Shown: positions 17,455-27,248, counted from the first letter of the stretch. The stretch is 64,000 bases of DNA from an uncultured Planctomycetota bacterium (GCA_903892515.1 CAITIS010000079.1:121975-185974); one strand, 5' to 3'. Program-made: numbers and translations. The notes: a model not told the origin generated them from the sequence alone.

Positions 17455-18654
17455 GTGCAGACGATCTTTGACACAGTTTTGAGTTCGCGAAAAGGGTTGG
17501 GAGACATCGGCGTGCTGGTGGATCCGTTCACCGGCAAAGTCAACACGTGCATACCGGCGGCAGCGCGGTATCCCGGCGGGCCGGTGCTCAAGGCGGCCGA
17601 CTTCTTCGATGACGCCCAGCGGCAGATGGTGCGCGGACAGATCGAGCCCAAGCTCGATCCCCGCATGGCCATCCTGTGCGACGTGCTGAATCCAGGGGCA
17701 GCCCACTACAAGGGCAAGTACCTGCTGGCGGCGCGCTTCGCCAATATCCGCCGCTTTACCGATCACTTCCTGGCCGAGAGCGAGGACGGCATTCACTGGA
17801 CGTGCAATCCGCGCGTGTTGGATCTGCCGGACCTGCCCAAGGCCCCCAAGGCGTCGAGCCTTCGCCTGGCCAACCCGAATCTGCCCAAGGACCAGCTGTG
17901 GCGCCCCGGGGCCATGTACGACGCCCGCATCACCCAGATGGGCGATGAATACCTGATCGCCATGGCGGTCGACTACGACACGCTCGAGCCGGAAGGCAAA
18001 GAGTTCTTCAACATCTGCGACAACGTGCTTTTCCGCACGCGTGACTTCAAGAAGTTCGAGTTCGTCTCGACCTTCCTGGGCAACACGCGCAACGGCGTGA
18101 TGTTCCCGCGGAAGATCGACGGGTATTACTGGTGCGCGGCCCGGCCCAACAGCTTCACCCAGTCCGGTTCGGCTCTCATGGGACAGTCCACGTTCTTGTT
18201 CCGTTCCAAGGATCTGGTGGACTGGGAAGAGGTCTCGCTGCTCTTCACGGCCGGGCACGGCTGGCTGTGCCACGGCGGCCCGGGCTTCCCGCCCTTCGAA
18301 ACCGAGGACTACTGGGTGCTGGGCGCGCACGGCGTGGAGATTCACGGCTCACACCGCGTGCATTACCGCGGCGCGGTGGCCGTGCTGGACAAGAAGACCA
18401 TGAAACTGGTGGCCCCGCCGGCGCCGATCCTGGACCCCTCTGAACAGTACGAGCTGGACGGCATCGTGGACAACGTGACCTTCCCCTCGGGCATCCTGTT
18501 CAGCGATGGCCGGGGCGACGGCGTAAAGGCCCCCGACACGCGCGTGGCCATTTACTACGGCGGCGCGGACCGAGTGATCGGCACGGCCATCTCGACGGTG
18601 GAACGCCTGGTCGCGGCCGGCTTGGGCACGTACAACCCGTTCACGAACCGGTAA
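17455..18654 (+). CDS. GH130 family mannoside phosphorylase-like enzyme
   Basis: A roughly 399-residue protein of the glycoside hydrolase 130 type, which are five-bladed beta-propeller enzymes that mostly phosphorolyse beta-mannosides. Repeated D-G-x-x-W/Y propeller strands are seen (SEDGIHWTCNPRVLD, QLWRPGAMYDARITQMGDEY, IDGYYWCAARPNS). The DARIT segment corresponds to the family's D-P-R-I/V acid region. GTG at 17455 was chosen as start because GGAG lies seven bases upstream; an ATG at 17413 is possible but lies in a palindrome and adds 14 unlikely residues. With the GH38 enzyme at 37581 it fits mannan or N-glycan use. Confidence 0.8.
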   Translation: MQTIFDTVLSSRKGLGDIGVLVDPFTGKVNTCIPAAARYPGGPVLKAADFFDDAQRQMVRGQIEPKLDPRMAILCDVLNPGAAHYKGKYLLAARFANIRRFTDHFLAESEDGIHWTCNPRVLDLPDLPKAPKASSLRLANPNLPKDQLWRPGAMYDARITQMGDEYLIAMAVDYDTLEPEGKEFFNICDNVLFRTRDFKKFEFVSTFLGNTRNGVMFPRKIDGYYWCAARPNSFTQSGSALMGQSTFLFRSKDLVDWEEVSLLFTAGHGWLCHGGPGFPPFETEDYWVLGAHGVEIHGSHRVHYRGAVAVLDKKTMKLVAPPAPILDPSEQYELDGIVDNVTFPSGILFSDGRGDGVKAPDTRVAIYYGGADRVIGTAISTVERLVAAGLGTYNPFTNR

Positions 18655-18677
18655 GTAGTGTAGGGTCCGCATCAATG

Positions 18678-18724
18678 TAGGGTTCGCAGGTTCCCCAGCG
18701 CCGTTGCGAGGGGTCCTGCGGACG
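18678..18724. repeat. GGTCCGCAGG-type palindrome copy
   Basis: A stem built on GTAGGGTTCGCAGG and CCTGCGGAC around GTTGCGAGG. Closely related copies lie at 60316-60363 and, in reverse orientation, at 61167-61216. Confidence 0.65.
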
Positions 18725-18935
18725 GAACACTCGACCCAGCGCGGCGGATGGTGGCGATATAAGACACAGCATTCGATGACGCCAATTCCAATCAAAGGCT
18801 ATGCACCCAAGCGGACATACTGCACCGCAGAAGCGGCGATCGCCGGTGCTCGGAATCATCCGCTCCAGCCAAAAGCAATGTCTGACGCGTCATCTCTCGC
18901 CCTTCGGGCCTGTGCTGCGCTGCTCGCGCCCTCAA

Positions 18936-19538
18936 CTACTGGCCCTCGTTGCGGTATTCGCCGGCCAGGATGATCTGGCGGATATCGTTGGGCTGCTCCA
19001 CTGGAGGGGCGGTCTGGATGTAGAAGCGGTTGATGAAGTGCAGGCCGTGGGTGTCGCCGGCGTTGACCAGCGGCAGCTTCAGCCGAGTGGCCGCCTCCAA
19101 CGCGACGCGCGAGGGCTCGCCCTGCTGGTTGCAGGTGTGGTACTCGATGGCATCGGGCAAGTCCTGGCCAGCCAGTACGTTGCCGGCCCCCTCCCACCGA
19201 AACGGGTGCGCCAATACCGTCAAATGCCCTTCCGCACGCGCCAGTTGCAGGCACTCCCGCCAATGGCCGATGGTCAGGTAGGCCGGGTTGTCGGCCCCGA
19301 GAATCACGACGTGCTGCAACGGGTCGGCCGACACCGTCCACTCGATGCCCGGGAAGATTTTCAGCTGCGGGAACTCCGCGCGCAACTGCTCCAATTCCTG
19401 CCTCGGCCACAGGGTCATGTGCTCGGTAATGTACACGACCTGGTAGCCGGTACGGACGAACTCGCGCATCAACTCCTGGGGCGTGTTAACCGCACAGGCG
19501 CTGTAGCGGCTGGTATGGCAATGCATTTCAACTTTCAT
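18936..19538 (-). CDS. PHP domain metal-dependent phosphoesterase-like protein
   Basis: A 200-residue PHP-fold protein. The metal-binding motifs are visible: MHCHTSRYS at the N-terminus, YITEHMTLW (Glu-His), VLAHPFRWEG and NAGDTHGLHF. PHP proteins hydrolyse phosphoesters, for example histidinol phosphate or 3',5'-diphosphonucleotides; the substrate cannot be assigned. The start at 19538 has AGGAG five bases upstream and gives a protein that begins right at the first metal motif. It is convergent with the GH130 gene and divergent from mltA. Confidence 0.82.
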   Translation of the reverse strand: MKVEMHCHTSRYSACAVNTPQELMREFVRTGYQVVYITEHMTLWPRQELEQLRAEFPQLKIFPGIEWTVSADPLQHVVILGADNPAYLTIGHWRECLQLARAEGHLTVLAHPFRWEGAGNVLAGQDLPDAIEYHTCNQQGEPSRVALEAATRLKLPLVNAGDTHGLHFINRFYIQTAPPVEQPNDIRQIILAGEYRNEGQ

Positions 19539-19642
19539 GACGACTCCTAACGGATGTTTCTCTCTTGCCGCGCTGGCCGATACAGGGTACAAGCGACGGC
19601 TGGTTCAAGGAAGATCACCTGTTGATTAAAGGAACTCCAGGG

Positions 19643-21013
19643 ATGAGGACACTTCGCCTGTGCTCCATTTGCATTCTAGCTTTCGCGCTGTCGGTCATCG
19701 TCGGCTGCAAGCCTCCCGAGCAGCACATGACTGAAACACCCACGCCGCCGGAGTATAACAAGCAACTGCCTCCGGGCCGGCTGGCGCTGCGGAAGATCAC
19801 CAACCCGGCCGACATCCCGGACTTCACCCAGGGCGGTATGAACCTGCTGGGCCTGAGGCAGTCGGTGCAGAACAGCATCGAGTACATGAACCGGCCCTCC
19901 AGCCAGCGGGCATTCCCGTATGGCGACATCACCCACCAGCAGGCCATGGACAGTCTCAAGGCCTTCGCCGAACTGCTGGATCGCAGCCCCTCGCCCCAAC
20001 AGTTGAACGCCGAGATTCGCCAGCGGTTCGACGTGTACATGTCGGTTGGCTGCGACGACGCCGGCAAGGTCCTGTTCACCGGCTATTACACGCCCATCTT
20101 CAACGGTTCGCCGGTCAAAACGGACAAGTTCCGCTATCCGCTGTACAAGAACCCCGCGGGGCTCAAGCGGCTGCCCGACGGCACGGTGGTAGGCATCGCC
20201 GACGCCAACGGCATCGTCACCAAGCCCACGCGCAAGGAGATCGAGACCACCAACATGTTCGCCGGCAATGAACTGGTCTGGCTGGGCGACCCGTTCGAGG
20301 CGTACATCGCCCAGGTGCAGGGTTCAGCCAAGCTGCGCATGCCCGATGGCAGCATGATCACGGTCGGCTATTCCGGCTCCAACGGGCTGGATTACGCCAA
20401 GGTCGGCGAGATGCTGCAAAAGGATGGCAAGATCTCCACCATCAGCCTGCCGGCGATGATTGAGTTCTTCAAGGCCCATCCCGAGCAACTCAGCACGTAC
20501 ATCTACCGCAACCCGCGATACGTCTTTTTCGCCCAAAGCACCGACGGCCCGCACGGCAGCCTGAACGTGCCGGTGACCGACTACCGCACCATCGCGACGG
20601 ACAAGAGCATCTTCCCGCGCGGAGCGGTGGCGTTCATCGTCGCCCAATTGCCGCGGAAGGTGGCCGGGACGATTCAGCCCGTGAATTATCGCGGCTTTGC
20701 CTGCGACCAGGACACCGGCAACGGCATCCGGGCGGCCGGGCGCTGCGACATCTACGTGGGCGTCGGCGACGAAGCCGGCCAACTGGCAGGACGGACCGTC
20801 CAGGAAGGCAAGCTGTACTACATCTTCCTTCGGCCCGGCCAAGCGGCTCCCTCAGCCATGCCCAGCGGGCCAGCAGCCGCGCCAAGTGGCGATGCGACCG
20901 GCAGCACAACGGGCGGCACACCCAACGGTGGCAATGGTGGCGCGACTCCCCCGCCGCTGTCGGACGCGCCGGGGACCATTCCCCCGCCGGTTCCGCCGGT
21001 AGAGCCGAAGTAA
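19643..21013 (+). CDS. mltA: membrane-bound lytic murein transglycosylase A
   Basis: A 456-residue MltA-type lytic transglycosylase that cleaves peptidoglycan glycan strands in the periplasm. The start gives a signal with lipobox VIVGC (Cys at residue 22). The MltA barrel domain is seen from FTGYYTPIFNGSP to YIYRNPRYVFFA, and the C-terminal 3D domain carries the catalytic aspartates in CDQDTGNGIRAAGRCDIYVG. A low-complexity Pro/Gly/Ser tail (about 55 residues) follows, longer than in E. coli MltA. A perfect hairpin lies after the stop. Confidence 0.93.
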   Translation: MRTLRLCSICILAFALSVIVGCKPPEQHMTETPTPPEYNKQLPPGRLALRKITNPADIPDFTQGGMNLLGLRQSVQNSIEYMNRPSSQRAFPYGDITHQQAMDSLKAFAELLDRSPSPQQLNAEIRQRFDVYMSVGCDDAGKVLFTGYYTPIFNGSPVKTDKFRYPLYKNPAGLKRLPDGTVVGIADANGIVTKPTRKEIETTNMFAGNELVWLGDPFEAYIAQVQGSAKLRMPDGSMITVGYSGSNGLDYAKVGEMLQKDGKISTISLPAMIEFFKAHPEQLSTYIYRNPRYVFFAQSTDGPHGSLNVPVTDYRTIATDKSIFPRGAVAFIVAQLPRKVAGTIQPVNYRGFACDQDTGNGIRAAGRCDIYVGVGDEAGQLAGRTVQEGKLYYIFLRPGQAAPSAMPSGPAAAPSGDATGSTTGGTPNGGNGGATPPPLSDAPGTIPPPVPPVEPK

Positions 21014-21036
21014 TCTGATATTCCAGAGTGATGATT

Positions 21037-21081
21037 TCAAATGTCAGATCCGGGCCCGAGGCTCGGATCTGACATTTGAAC
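21037..21081. terminator. perfect 17-bp hairpin after mltA
   Basis: TTCAAATGTCAGATCCG and CGGATCTGACATTTGAA pair perfectly around an 11-base loop. There is no T tract, and the next ATG (21084) starts three bases after the stem, so it could also be a translation-blocking or mRNA-stabilising element. Confidence 0.6.
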
Positions 21082-21083
21082 AT

Positions 21084-21518
21084 ATGAAACCCGAGGCGGT
21101 GGCAATGTTGACCCGATTCAGCTTTGAAAGAAGCCCCACGGCTGCACCTTCCGGCACGCCGGCGCGGGCATTGGCAATGGGGCTGGTAGTTGTGCTGACC
21201 GCGTCGCTGGTCGGATGCGGTACGGGAAATAGTGCGCCGAGCAGCGCGGGAAATCGCGCCGCGAGCCCCGCCGTCGGACAGGTTGCACGTCCGAACGCCG
21301 TGTCACAGCCGGCCGCGCCGGTCAGACGAATCCACGCCGCCGCCAACGGCTACGTAACGGCCCACCATCCCGAATGGCGGCAGAAGATTCGCGAGCCGAT
21401 GAACGTCATCGACAAGCAGTCAAGGTGGGAAGTCCACTTCGGCATAGAGAAGGGCAAGCAGCTCGTGCTGGAGATGGACAAGCAAACGCTGGCGGTTCGG
21501 CGGGCAGCGATTCAGTAA
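21084..21518 (+). CDS. small putative lipoprotein of unknown function
   Basis: A 144-residue protein with a late hydrophobic segment ending in SLVGC (Cys about residue 45), a probable lipobox. The preceding about 30 residues are unusually long for a signal n-region, so a start at Met8 or Met32 is likely. After an Ala/Pro-rich linker the C-terminal about 60 residues form a small domain (NGYVTAHHPEWRQKIREPM, then WEVHFGIEKGKQLVLEMDKQ) that looks like a PepSY-type or inhibitor-like fold. I do not recognise a named family. Confidence 0.6.
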   Translation: MKPEAVAMLTRFSFERSPTAAPSGTPARALAMGLVVVLTASLVGCGTGNSAPSSAGNRAASPAVGQVARPNAVSQPAAPVRRIHAAANGYVTAHHPEWRQKIREPMNVIDKQSRWEVHFGIEKGKQLVLEMDKQTLAVRRAAIQ

Positions 21519-21611
21519 GTGTCGCGGGCGTCTGGGCCGCGTCTGAACCGTCAGAATCTGACTTCCTCTCGCTCTCTCACGCCGGCGGGTAGCCACTGCG
21601 GCAAGCTCACC

Positions 21612-21655
21612 CATAGGTAGAGCCGCAGGACGGCGCGGCTCAACCTATGGCACCC
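21612..21655. repeat. 44-bp CATAGGTAGAGC-type element
   Basis: CATAGGTAGAGCCGCAGGA...GGCTCAACCTATGGCACCC, identical in length and nearly in sequence to the copies at 12611, 12667 and 36307. The outer arms CATAGGT and ACCTATG pair, and the inner AGCCGC and GCGGCT pair. Confidence 0.8.
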
Positions 21656-21696
21656 ATCGTTCAACCTATCGCACCGGCAGGAATCTCGCCGGAATC

Positions 21697-23646
21697 TCAT
21701 ATGGCGAAATCCTGGCCGGACTTGGCGGGCGCTTCGCTCAGCAGGGGCAGGATCATCGTGAAGACGCAGCCGCCCTTGGTGTTGACCACCTCGATGTCGC
21801 CGTTCTGAATCTTCACGAAGTGCCGCGCGATCGTCAGCCCCAGCCCCGTGCCGCGCTTCTGATCTCCGTACCGCCCGCTGGAGTGCTCCAGCAGGTTTCG
21901 CCCGCCGTAGAAGGGCTCGAACAGGTGCATCATCTCGTCGTGCGGAATGCCGCCGCACTGGTCGGCGATGCTGACGGCAATGGCCTCGCTGCTGCGCATC
22001 GTCGTGGTTATAGTGATCTCCCCGCCGTCGGGCGTGAACTTTATAGCGTTGGTCGTCAGCCCCACCAGTACGTCGTGCACCTTGTCCTTGTCGGCCATCA
22101 CCTCGGGCACTTCGCCCTGTACGATGGTGTGGATCTCCTGGCGCCGCCCCTCGGCAAATGGCCGCAACTCCGTGGCCGCCTCATCCACGGCCTGGGGCAT
22201 GGAGAACCGGCTGTACGTGACCATGCCCGTCTGCGCCGGCAAAGCCTTGAACATTTCAGTGATGATCTGGTCCAGCCGCTGAGCGCGGTTGCGAATCTTG
22301 CCCAGTGACTCGTGCAACTCGCTGTCCTGGCTCTTGAGCATGAGCAGGTCGGCCATGCCGATAATGTAGCTCACCGGCGTCCGCAACTCATGGCCGGCGA
22401 TGCGGATGAAGCGGCTCTTCATCTCGCTGGCCTGCTGCAGCGCGCTCTGGCTGGCGCGCACGGCCAGGATCATGCGGTTGAAATTATCCACCAACTGGCC
22501 GATCTCATCGCCTGAACCGAAGCGGTGCCGGTAGCCCGTTACCTGGTGGCTGAGGTCGCCCCCGGCCACGCGGTCGGCCGCTTGGCGCAACCGCTCCAGC
22601 GGCGAAATCAAGTTCCGCGAAGCCGCCCAAAGCCCGGCGCCGAACACGATCAGAATCAGTGCCAGACCTACCACGCCCGTGATGATGCTCAAACGGTAGA
22701 TCGGCCCCAGCACCAGCCGGGCCGGCGTCTGCACGAGCAGGTACCACTCCGGCAGACGCAGGTTCATGTCCGCAATGCCCGCGGGCTCGACGAGTTCCAC
22801 CAGCGAAAACGCCTGAATTGCCCCCTTCGCGAGGTACCAGCCGGAGTTGCCTTTATGCGATCGCTCGAAAGAGAACTCTTCGACGCGGCGCGACAGCGGC
22901 GTGACACCCTCACCGGCCAGGATCACGCCGTCGGGCCCCACCATCACCACTTCGGACCCCTGGCCATCGCCCATGTCTACTTGGCGCATCCAAGTCGTGA
23001 AGTCCAACTTGGCCTTGACGATGCCCACTACGTCCGCCTGGGCATAGGGCCTGGCGTAGATCGGGAAGCAGATGGCGATGTTCCACGTCTGGGTGCTGCT
23101 GTCGAACTGCACGGGCGTGACCAGGAACTGCCCCTTGCCACCGTTGTAAGTCTGCTGCCACCACGTTTCGTCGGCCTGGTAGAAGTCCTCCGTCCGAGCC
23201 GACGCCGCCACTTCCTGGCCCAGCGCGTCGGTGATGAAGACCTCGCGGCAGTGAGGGTCGGTGCGGGCGACCTCGCGCAACCGCCGCGACAGCGGATTGT
23301 CCAGCACCGCCCGCATCTCCGGCGCGTCATCGGGCATCTCTGGCCAGGCGTCGTCGAGTTTCTTTCGTTCCTGGTCGGACAGCGCTACCGCCGGGTGCTG
23401 CGCGAAATACTCCATCGCCGCATCTTCCTGCAGCGCGGCGCGATACAGTTCGGCGTCCTTCTGGATGATGATGGCGGCGCGCTCAGAGCGGGCGCGGGCC
23501 ATGCTGAGGAAGCCTTCGCCCGAGCTTTCAATGCGGGACCGGCTGCCAGCCTCGACGAGAATCGTCAGCACCGCCAGCAGGGGCAGCAGCCCCACCAGCA
23601 GCATCAGGCCGAAGAACTTGTAGCGGATCGTCAGTCTCAAGGACAT
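21697..23646 (-). CDS. membrane sensor histidine kinase with Cache-like domain and HAMP
   Basis: A 649-residue kinase. One membrane segment lies at residues about 10-31 and a second near 315-340, enclosing a periplasmic Cache-like sensor (WWQQTYNGGKGQFLVTPVQ). A HAMP domain follows (SPLERLRQAADRVAGGDLS). The HisKA H-box is IAGHELRTPVS (His near 418), with N-box TTNAIKFTPDGG and G boxes GGIPHDEM and GTGLGLTIARHFV, so the catalytic set is complete. No response regulator is adjacent. It has a GAGGA box before the start at 23646 and is followed by UDP-sugar and envelope genes, but no specific signal can be named. Confidence 0.88.
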   Translation of the reverse strand: MSLRLTIRYKFFGLMLLVGLLPLLAVLTILVEAGSRSRIESSGEGFLSMARARSERAAIIIQKDAELYRAALQEDAAMEYFAQHPAVALSDQERKKLDDAWPEMPDDAPEMRAVLDNPLSRRLREVARTDPHCREVFITDALGQEVAASARTEDFYQADETWWQQTYNGGKGQFLVTPVQFDSSTQTWNIAICFPIYARPYAQADVVGIVKAKLDFTTWMRQVDMGDGQGSEVVMVGPDGVILAGEGVTPLSRRVEEFSFERSHKGNSGWYLAKGAIQAFSLVELVEPAGIADMNLRLPEWYLLVQTPARLVLGPIYRLSIITGVVGLALILIVFGAGLWAASRNLISPLERLRQAADRVAGGDLSHQVTGYRHRFGSGDEIGQLVDNFNRMILAVRASQSALQQASEMKSRFIRIAGHELRTPVSYIIGMADLLMLKSQDSELHESLGKIRNRAQRLDQIITEMFKALPAQTGMVTYSRFSMPQAVDEAATELRPFAEGRRQEIHTIVQGEVPEVMADKDKVHDVLVGLTTNAIKFTPDGGEITITTTMRSSEAIAVSIADQCGGIPHDEMMHLFEPFYGGRNLLEHSSGRYGDQKRGTGLGLTIARHFVKIQNGDIEVVNTKGGCVFTMILPLLSEAPAKSGQDFAI

Positions 23647-23735
23647 TCCTCACGCCGCCACCGGGCTTCGCCCCGGCACACCGTGGCCATGCGCGTGTCG
23701 CGGGCGAGACGCCCGCGACACTCATTCAATGAACT

Positions 23736-25157
23736 CTACCCCAGAAACACTTCCTGCCCCGCCTTGATCGCAAAGTCCTTGGGCAGCTTCTGGGCCAGTT
23801 GTTCCTCATCCAGGGCGTACAGCGGGCTGATTTCGATGGCGGCCGCCGGGCGACCGTCGGCATCGCGTGGCACGTTCACCTTGGCCGAACTGAGCCACCT
23901 GGCCGCCCGCCGAATCTGGTCATGCAGGCACGTGGCGATGCTGTCATCGCCGGTGGCGTTCTTGACGGGCGAGAACTCCTCGCTCCGCTGCGTTTCCAGG
24001 ATCACCACATTATTGGCCAGCGGCAGGGCGTCAAAGACGAACATCTCGAATTTCAGGGCGTTGGGCTGGTCGGGCTGGACCTTCGCGCCGGTGGGGCCGA
24101 CGTGGGCGACCTTCTTAATGGCGCGGTGGAAGGGCAGCTTGCAGGCGCCGCCTTCGGTCAGGCGTTCGACGAAAGACCGGCTGAAAGTGTGGATGGCGAT
24201 GCTGCCGGCGGAGAAGAGCAGCTTGCCGTCAGGCCGGGTCGCCCGGGCCATTTCTTCGGGCAGGTCGGAGTACTCGATGACGTGAACCTTGCCCTCGACC
24301 AAGCAGAAGTTGCCCAGTTTCTCCATCGGCTCGCGCTTGGGCAGGGCCTTGGCGGACATCTCGGCCCCTTTAAGGGCATGCAGCCCAATGAACAGCGGAT
24401 CGAGACAATGCACCAGCGGGTTATCCACCTGGAAGTAGGAGATGATCTCGCAGCCACGCCGGGCCATGTCTTCCAGCGCCCCGCTGCGTCGCAAGGCCGT
24501 CAGGCTGCCGCCGTGACCATCGGGGTTCGTGGCGATCATATTCTTATCGGCCAGCAGCATCTTGCCCTCGCGGCTGAGGGTCGGGGCCTGGCCTTGCACG
24601 AAGAAGAAGACGTCGCGTTCTTCCAGCCCGAAGAACTTCTTCTGGGCGAAGTACTCGCGCGTGGCAGCGTCGTTGGTGGGGCTGGTCATGACGTACCAGG
24701 GCACCGACGCGCCGTAGCGAGCGGAGGCGGCCAGCACCTGCTCGGCGAAGACCGCGAACAGCGGCTTGCGTTTCAGGGGCGTGACGGGCAGACAGCCCTT
24801 GGGACCGGCAAAACCCAGCCTCGTGCCGTCGCCGCCGGCCACTACCATGGCGGCGACCTTGCCCTGGGCGATCAGTTCCTGCCCCTTGGCCTTGGCCTGC
24901 TGGTACAGCCGGAGGGTTTCTTCGTCCTTTGGCTGGGCGGGCAGCATGGCCGCCGGCTGGAGATTCGCCGGCAACGCAAAGCCCTGGGTGGAGAAGACCT
25001 GGCTGCGAATGACTCGGTCGAGTTGCTCGAAATCGATCTGGGAGATCTGCTCGAGCAGCGTGTTCTGGTCCTGGCTCGACAGCTCCTCGAAAAAAGCCAA
25101 GACATGTTCCTGATCGTACTTGCGCAACACATCCTTGGCGGCGCGGTAAGACTGCAT
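23736..25157 (-). CDS. UDP-N-acetylglucosamine pyrophosphorylase-like (UDPGP family)
   Basis: A 473-residue nucleotidyltransferase of the UDPGP type 1/UAP1 family, which makes UDP-GlcNAc, UDP-GalNAc or UDP-glucose from the sugar phosphate and UTP. The N-terminal signature is VVAGGDGTRLGFAGPKGCLP (residues about 103-122). The substrate loop NPDGHGGSLTAL and YFQVDNPLVHCLDP are visible, as is KFEMFVFDALP. GAGGAGG precedes the ATG at 25157. The window also holds a GlmU-like uridyltransferase, so UDP-sugar supply has two candidates. The exact sugar is not decidable by eye. Confidence 0.88.
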   Translation of the reverse strand: MQSYRAAKDVLRKYDQEHVLAFFEELSSQDQNTLLEQISQIDFEQLDRVIRSQVFSTQGFALPANLQPAAMLPAQPKDEETLRLYQQAKAKGQELIAQGKVAAMVVAGGDGTRLGFAGPKGCLPVTPLKRKPLFAVFAEQVLAASARYGASVPWYVMTSPTNDAATREYFAQKKFFGLEERDVFFFVQGQAPTLSREGKMLLADKNMIATNPDGHGGSLTALRRSGALEDMARRGCEIISYFQVDNPLVHCLDPLFIGLHALKGAEMSAKALPKREPMEKLGNFCLVEGKVHVIEYSDLPEEMARATRPDGKLLFSAGSIAIHTFSRSFVERLTEGGACKLPFHRAIKKVAHVGPTGAKVQPDQPNALKFEMFVFDALPLANNVVILETQRSEEFSPVKNATGDDSIATCLHDQIRRAARWLSSAKVNVPRDADGRPAAAIEISPLYALDEEQLAQKLPKDFAIKAGQEVFLG

Positions 25158-25873
25158 GAAGGCCTCCTCAAAGGCGCAGCTTAAGTTTTGACACCATTAT
25201 AGTAGGTCGGCGGAAAGGTAATCGGGCGTTAGCCGCGTGTCAACAAAGACGAAAGACGAAAGACGGGAATCGGGAATCGGGAATCCGGAATCCGGAATCC
25301 GGAAGCCGGGATTCGGGTGGGTGGCATGGTCATCCGCCCGCCGTCTTGGGCGGTGACCATGTTCGGCGTCCTCGGCATGGTCATCGCAACAACGCGACTG
25401 ACCATGCCACCCACCAGAGCGTTTTCCCGAATTCCGGATTCCCGATTCCAGATTCCCGATTCCAGATTCCCGATTCCCGATTCCCGCTTCCCGTTTCCCG
25501 CTGCGAATAATTTCGTCCGGGTGCATTGACATGTGGGCTGAGCGTGTTTAGGATGAATCTAGGTGGTGGAAGGCGACGTTCGAGACGCCCTTATATATCT
25601 GATACATCCGCCCGAATCCCCCTCCCACCACGGACGTTGGCGCGCGACCTTCAAATCGTAGGGAAGGCTCGTTTGCGCCGGCCGACGGACAATCCAACCA
25701 CAACCAGGACCCCCGACGGTCGGCCCTCGGGGATTGATCTTAGGTAACGCCTGGGCAGGTGTTCTGCCTGGGTGCGGAATCGGCCAGTTAGCGGCACTGA
25801 ACTCATGGATACCATAAAAAACTCCGCTGGCCGCTTCCAGACGACGAGTCGTACTGGGAAAGGAGGTCGCTCT
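25158..25873. repeat. large imperfect cruciform made of short tandem repeats
   Basis: A GGGAATCGG/GGAATCCG 8-bp-type array (about 25262-25315) is mirrored by a GATTCCCGATTCCA array on the right (about 25437-25500). Between them lie two CATGGTCA...TGACCATG palindromes (about 25326-25405). Each side could fold back on the other. The rest, to 25873, shows a second low-information stretch and the AAAGGAGG ribosome-binding site of the next gene. No gene was recognised. Confidence 0.7.
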
Positions 25874-26950
25874 ATGAAGCGATCAAAAGGATTCACCCTG
25901 ATCGAGTTGTTGGTCGTGGTGGCCATCATCGCACTGCTGGTGTCGATGCTGCTGCCCACCTTGACCCGTGCCCGTGAACTGGCCAAGCGCGCCATGTGCC
26001 AGGGAAACCTCAATAGCATCTACAAAGGCATCGCCCTGTACAACACGGAAAACCAGGACCAGATGCCGATCCTGCCGGACATCACCAGCGCAACCGTCGT
26101 AACGTACCTGAATATCCCGATGGCGTTGGGTACTGACTGCCTGGCGTATGCGGCCGCAGGCGCTCTTGATGCCAATGGCAAAGCCATCGTGCCGCTGTGC
26201 CCGACCGGCCTGGGCAACGTTAATGCGGCCGGAGTTCTTACGGCTGCCAGCGTGAGCCCGCAGCAGAACCTCTGTCTCATGGTCAAGTACGGCTCGGTGG
26301 GTTGGGGCCTGTTCAACTGCCCCTCGGTTGGCAAGAATCTGGCCGACCGCGCCGGCAACCAGCGCTTTGGCCTGGGCTCGGACGTTAATGGCAGTGGCGC
26401 CACCTATTGCGACTATGGTCTCCAGATCCCCTACTACCTCACCGCCGACTGCAGCACCACGGCGCCTAACGTCCAGAACAACGCCGCCTATCTGCAGGTG
26501 AACCTGGACCCCAAGGTTGTGATCATGGCCGATTCGGGCAACGTCAAGGATGCCTGCGCCCCCGGCAACAGTACCAGCAGCGTCAGGGCGGTGCCGACGA
26601 GCCTGGCCGATGTCTTGTCGACGCCGTACAACCCCGCGATGTCCTTCAGCCCCGCCCACAAGGAAGGCGAGAGCATGATGTTCGCCGATGGCCACATCGA
26701 GTGGGGCACAGACAAGAGGGCCGATCCTACTACCACCGCCACCACGGTCTACAACACCTCCGGCTTTGCGGGCAACTGCATTTACACCTTGGATACCTGG
26801 TATCCCCTTGCCCAACAGGGCACTGCGGATGCGCCCGCACTCCAGAGCAACTTTGTCAAGGCCTCGCCCTTCGGCACGCCCCTTGCGGGCACCCCCGAGA
26901 CTAACGGCCCGGCCAAGTGCGACAGCGTGGTCTTCAGCTGGAAGCCGTAG
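25874..26950 (+). CDS. pseudopilin-like protein with type IV prepilin start and H-X9-DG motif
   Basis: A 358-residue protein starting [16 protein letters not shown], with cleavage expected after the glycine before FTLIE. AAAGGAGG precedes the start at 25874. The hydrophobic helix is followed by a large secreted domain. [13 protein letters not shown] near the end is the H-X9-DG motif, known from Planctomycetota and Verrucomicrobia prepilin-like proteins, with a proposed processing link. These families are very numerous in these phyla, and the role of individual members is unknown. A terminator follows, so it is likely monocistronic. Confidence 0.85.
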   Translation: MKRSKGFTLIELLVVVAIIALLVSMLLPTLTRARELAKRAMCQGNLNSIYKGIALYNTENQDQMPILPDITSATVVTYLNIPMALGTDCLAYAAAGALDANGKAIVPLCPTGLGNVNAAGVLTAASVSPQQNLCLMVKYGSVGWGLFNCPSVGKNLADRAGNQRFGLGSDVNGSGATYCDYGLQIPYYLTADCSTTAPNVQNNAAYLQVNLDPKVVIMADSGNVKDACAPGNSTSSVRAVPTSLADVLSTPYNPAMSFSPAHKEGESMMFADGHIEWGTDKRADPTTTATTVYNTSGFAGNCIYTLDTWYPLAQQGTADAPALQSNFVKASPFGTPLAGTPETNGPAKCDSVVFSWKP

Positions 26951-26984
26951 GATTCGGCAGGACATCTGTCAGCAGCACGACTCA

Positions 26985-27015
26985 AAAGGGCGGCCATCGG
27001 GCCGCCCTTTCTTTT
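26985..27015 (+). terminator. intrinsic terminator after the pseudopilin gene
   Basis: A perfect 11-bp stem (AAAGGGCGGCC with GGCCGCCCTTT) with an ATCG loop is followed by CTTTT. Confidence 0.85.
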
Positions 27016-27248
27016 GCGCCGATGCCGGGTGCCACACATTCTTACGCATCCCTGCCAGCCCGATGAAGAAGGGCTTGCCTTTGTAGCATGGGCGTCTCGC
27101 CCATGAGTACTTGGACCACTTTCGCGCCGTTGGGTCACGGGCGAGACGCCCGTGCTACGTTCTTCAACGGGCGGCTACGGGCAGACAGCACGGCCGGGAC
27201 ATCGGCGTTCACGGGCCCCGCAGGAAACGTATGAAATATGTTGGGTGC
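27016..27248. repeat. intergenic region with GGGCGAGACGCCC-type palindromes
   Basis: Two palindromes of the GGGCGTCTCGCCC type lie at about 27087-27105 and 27139-27155, each flanked by a TAGCA or GTGCTA word. No gene was recognised. Confidence 0.6.

Noticed and set aside
22525..24285. 586-residue open frame opposite the sensor kinase and UDP-sugar gene
   Set aside because: Antisense shadow; translation is rich in His, Gln, Arg and Pro and crosses two real genes.
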